DNA from: Methanomassiliicoccus sp.
GTDB lineage: Archaea; Thermoplasmatota; Thermoplasmata; Methanomassiliicoccales; Methanomassiliicoccaceae
Length of the DNA: 64,000 bases
NCBI GenBank assembly: GCA_018262895.1
Contig: JADFDJ010000005.1
Coordinates: forward strand, 101,639 to 165,638
Direction of reading: 5' to 3'
Positions within the stretch are counted from its first letter, which is position 1. Each line of letters opens with the position of its first letter. The translations under genes were made by a program, and so were the position numbers. This document shows, piece by piece, positions 63,912 through 64,000 of the stretch. The notes under the pieces were generated by a model. That model ran no database searches, had not been told where the DNA came from, and was given only the letters and a program-made list of their open reading frames with translations.

Positions 63912-64000
63912 TGTGACGGCCACAGCGGCGGGGATACACCCGGTCCCATTCGAACCCGGTAGTTAAGCCCGCCAACGTTCCATGCTGTACTGCGGTGCGC
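63912..64000 (+). rRNA. 5S ribosomal RNA, cut by the window edge
   Basis: About 89 of 120 bases are visible: TGTGACGGCCACAGCGGCGG, ACCCGGTCCCATTCGAACCC, GGTAGTTAAGCCCGCCAACG. The GTTAAGC loop and the CCCGGTCCCATTCGAACCCGG helix II/III pattern are standard for archaeal 5S. It runs off the right edge. Confidence 0.97.

Overview
The window is archaeal chromosomal DNA, most likely from a GC-rich euryarchaeon of the Thermoplasmata/Methanomassiliicoccales type. Support: euryarchaeal PolD large subunit, archaeal S13-S4-S11-Rpo3 order with an Fe-S Rpo3, archaeal AlaS, archaeal RNase P RNA, frequent leaderless-type promoters or GGAGGTGATC-type ribosome sites, three DUF835 proteins, and rRNA genes that are not linked (23S alone at 29.0-32.0 kb, a separate 5S with its own promoter at the right edge, no 16S). 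The assignment is inference; no mcr or other methanogenesis gene lies here.

Layout. 0-7.1 kb: a thiolase-like tail, a glycolate/lactate-oxidase-like flavoprotein, a copper module (CopA, a 48-residue YHS metallochaperone-like protein, a divergent Lrp-TRASH sensor), RidA, a HAD phosphatase, and a secreted protein of twelve identical octapeptides. 7.1-18.6 kb: an IS110/IS1111-type element with inverted ends, a STAND-type wHTH-NTPase-TPR regulator divergent from a DUF835 gene, a structured RNA-like spacer, a second DUF835, TrpB2 behind two TGTACA boxes, a B12-type ribonucleotide reductase, an eIF2B-like protein, a third DUF835, and RNase P RNA. 18.6-24.1 kb: sparse accessory DNA with a zinc-ribbon membrane protein, a CDF metal exporter, a 47-residue zinc-knuckle protein, a DDE insertion sequence, a tRNA-Leu(CAA) carrying about 20 extra bases in its D-loop, and a likely small RNA.

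24.1-32 kb: Map-Sua5-MBL, SucCD, and the orphan 23S gene with a duplicated promoter/leader and a bulge-helix-bulge processing stem. 32-42 kb: a terpene-cyclase-fold protein, a membrane protein, DUF763, DUF61/UPF0216, an alpha/beta hydrolase, NifB-NifX, an acetolactate-synthase-like ThDP enzyme and AlaS. 42-50.8 kb: the ribosomal/RNA-polymerase operon, rubredoxin, PolD large subunit, NOG1-like GTPase, a ModE-NUDIX fusion and an Lrp regulator. 50.8-64 kb: MEDS sensor, superoxide dismutase, peroxiredoxin, a 14-TM exporter, a degenerate SelB/EF-Tu-like protein, a CrtC-like protein overlapping a rifampicin-phosphotransferase-like enzyme, an Fn3 surface protein, an XPD/DinG helicase and 5S rRNA.

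Themes: metal and oxygen defence (CopA, CDF, SOD, Prx, rubredoxin), housekeeping information processing, and a transposon-marked accessory segment (about 6.6-24 kb) where most of the unexplained structure lies, including several candidate non-coding RNAs and regulatory palindromes.
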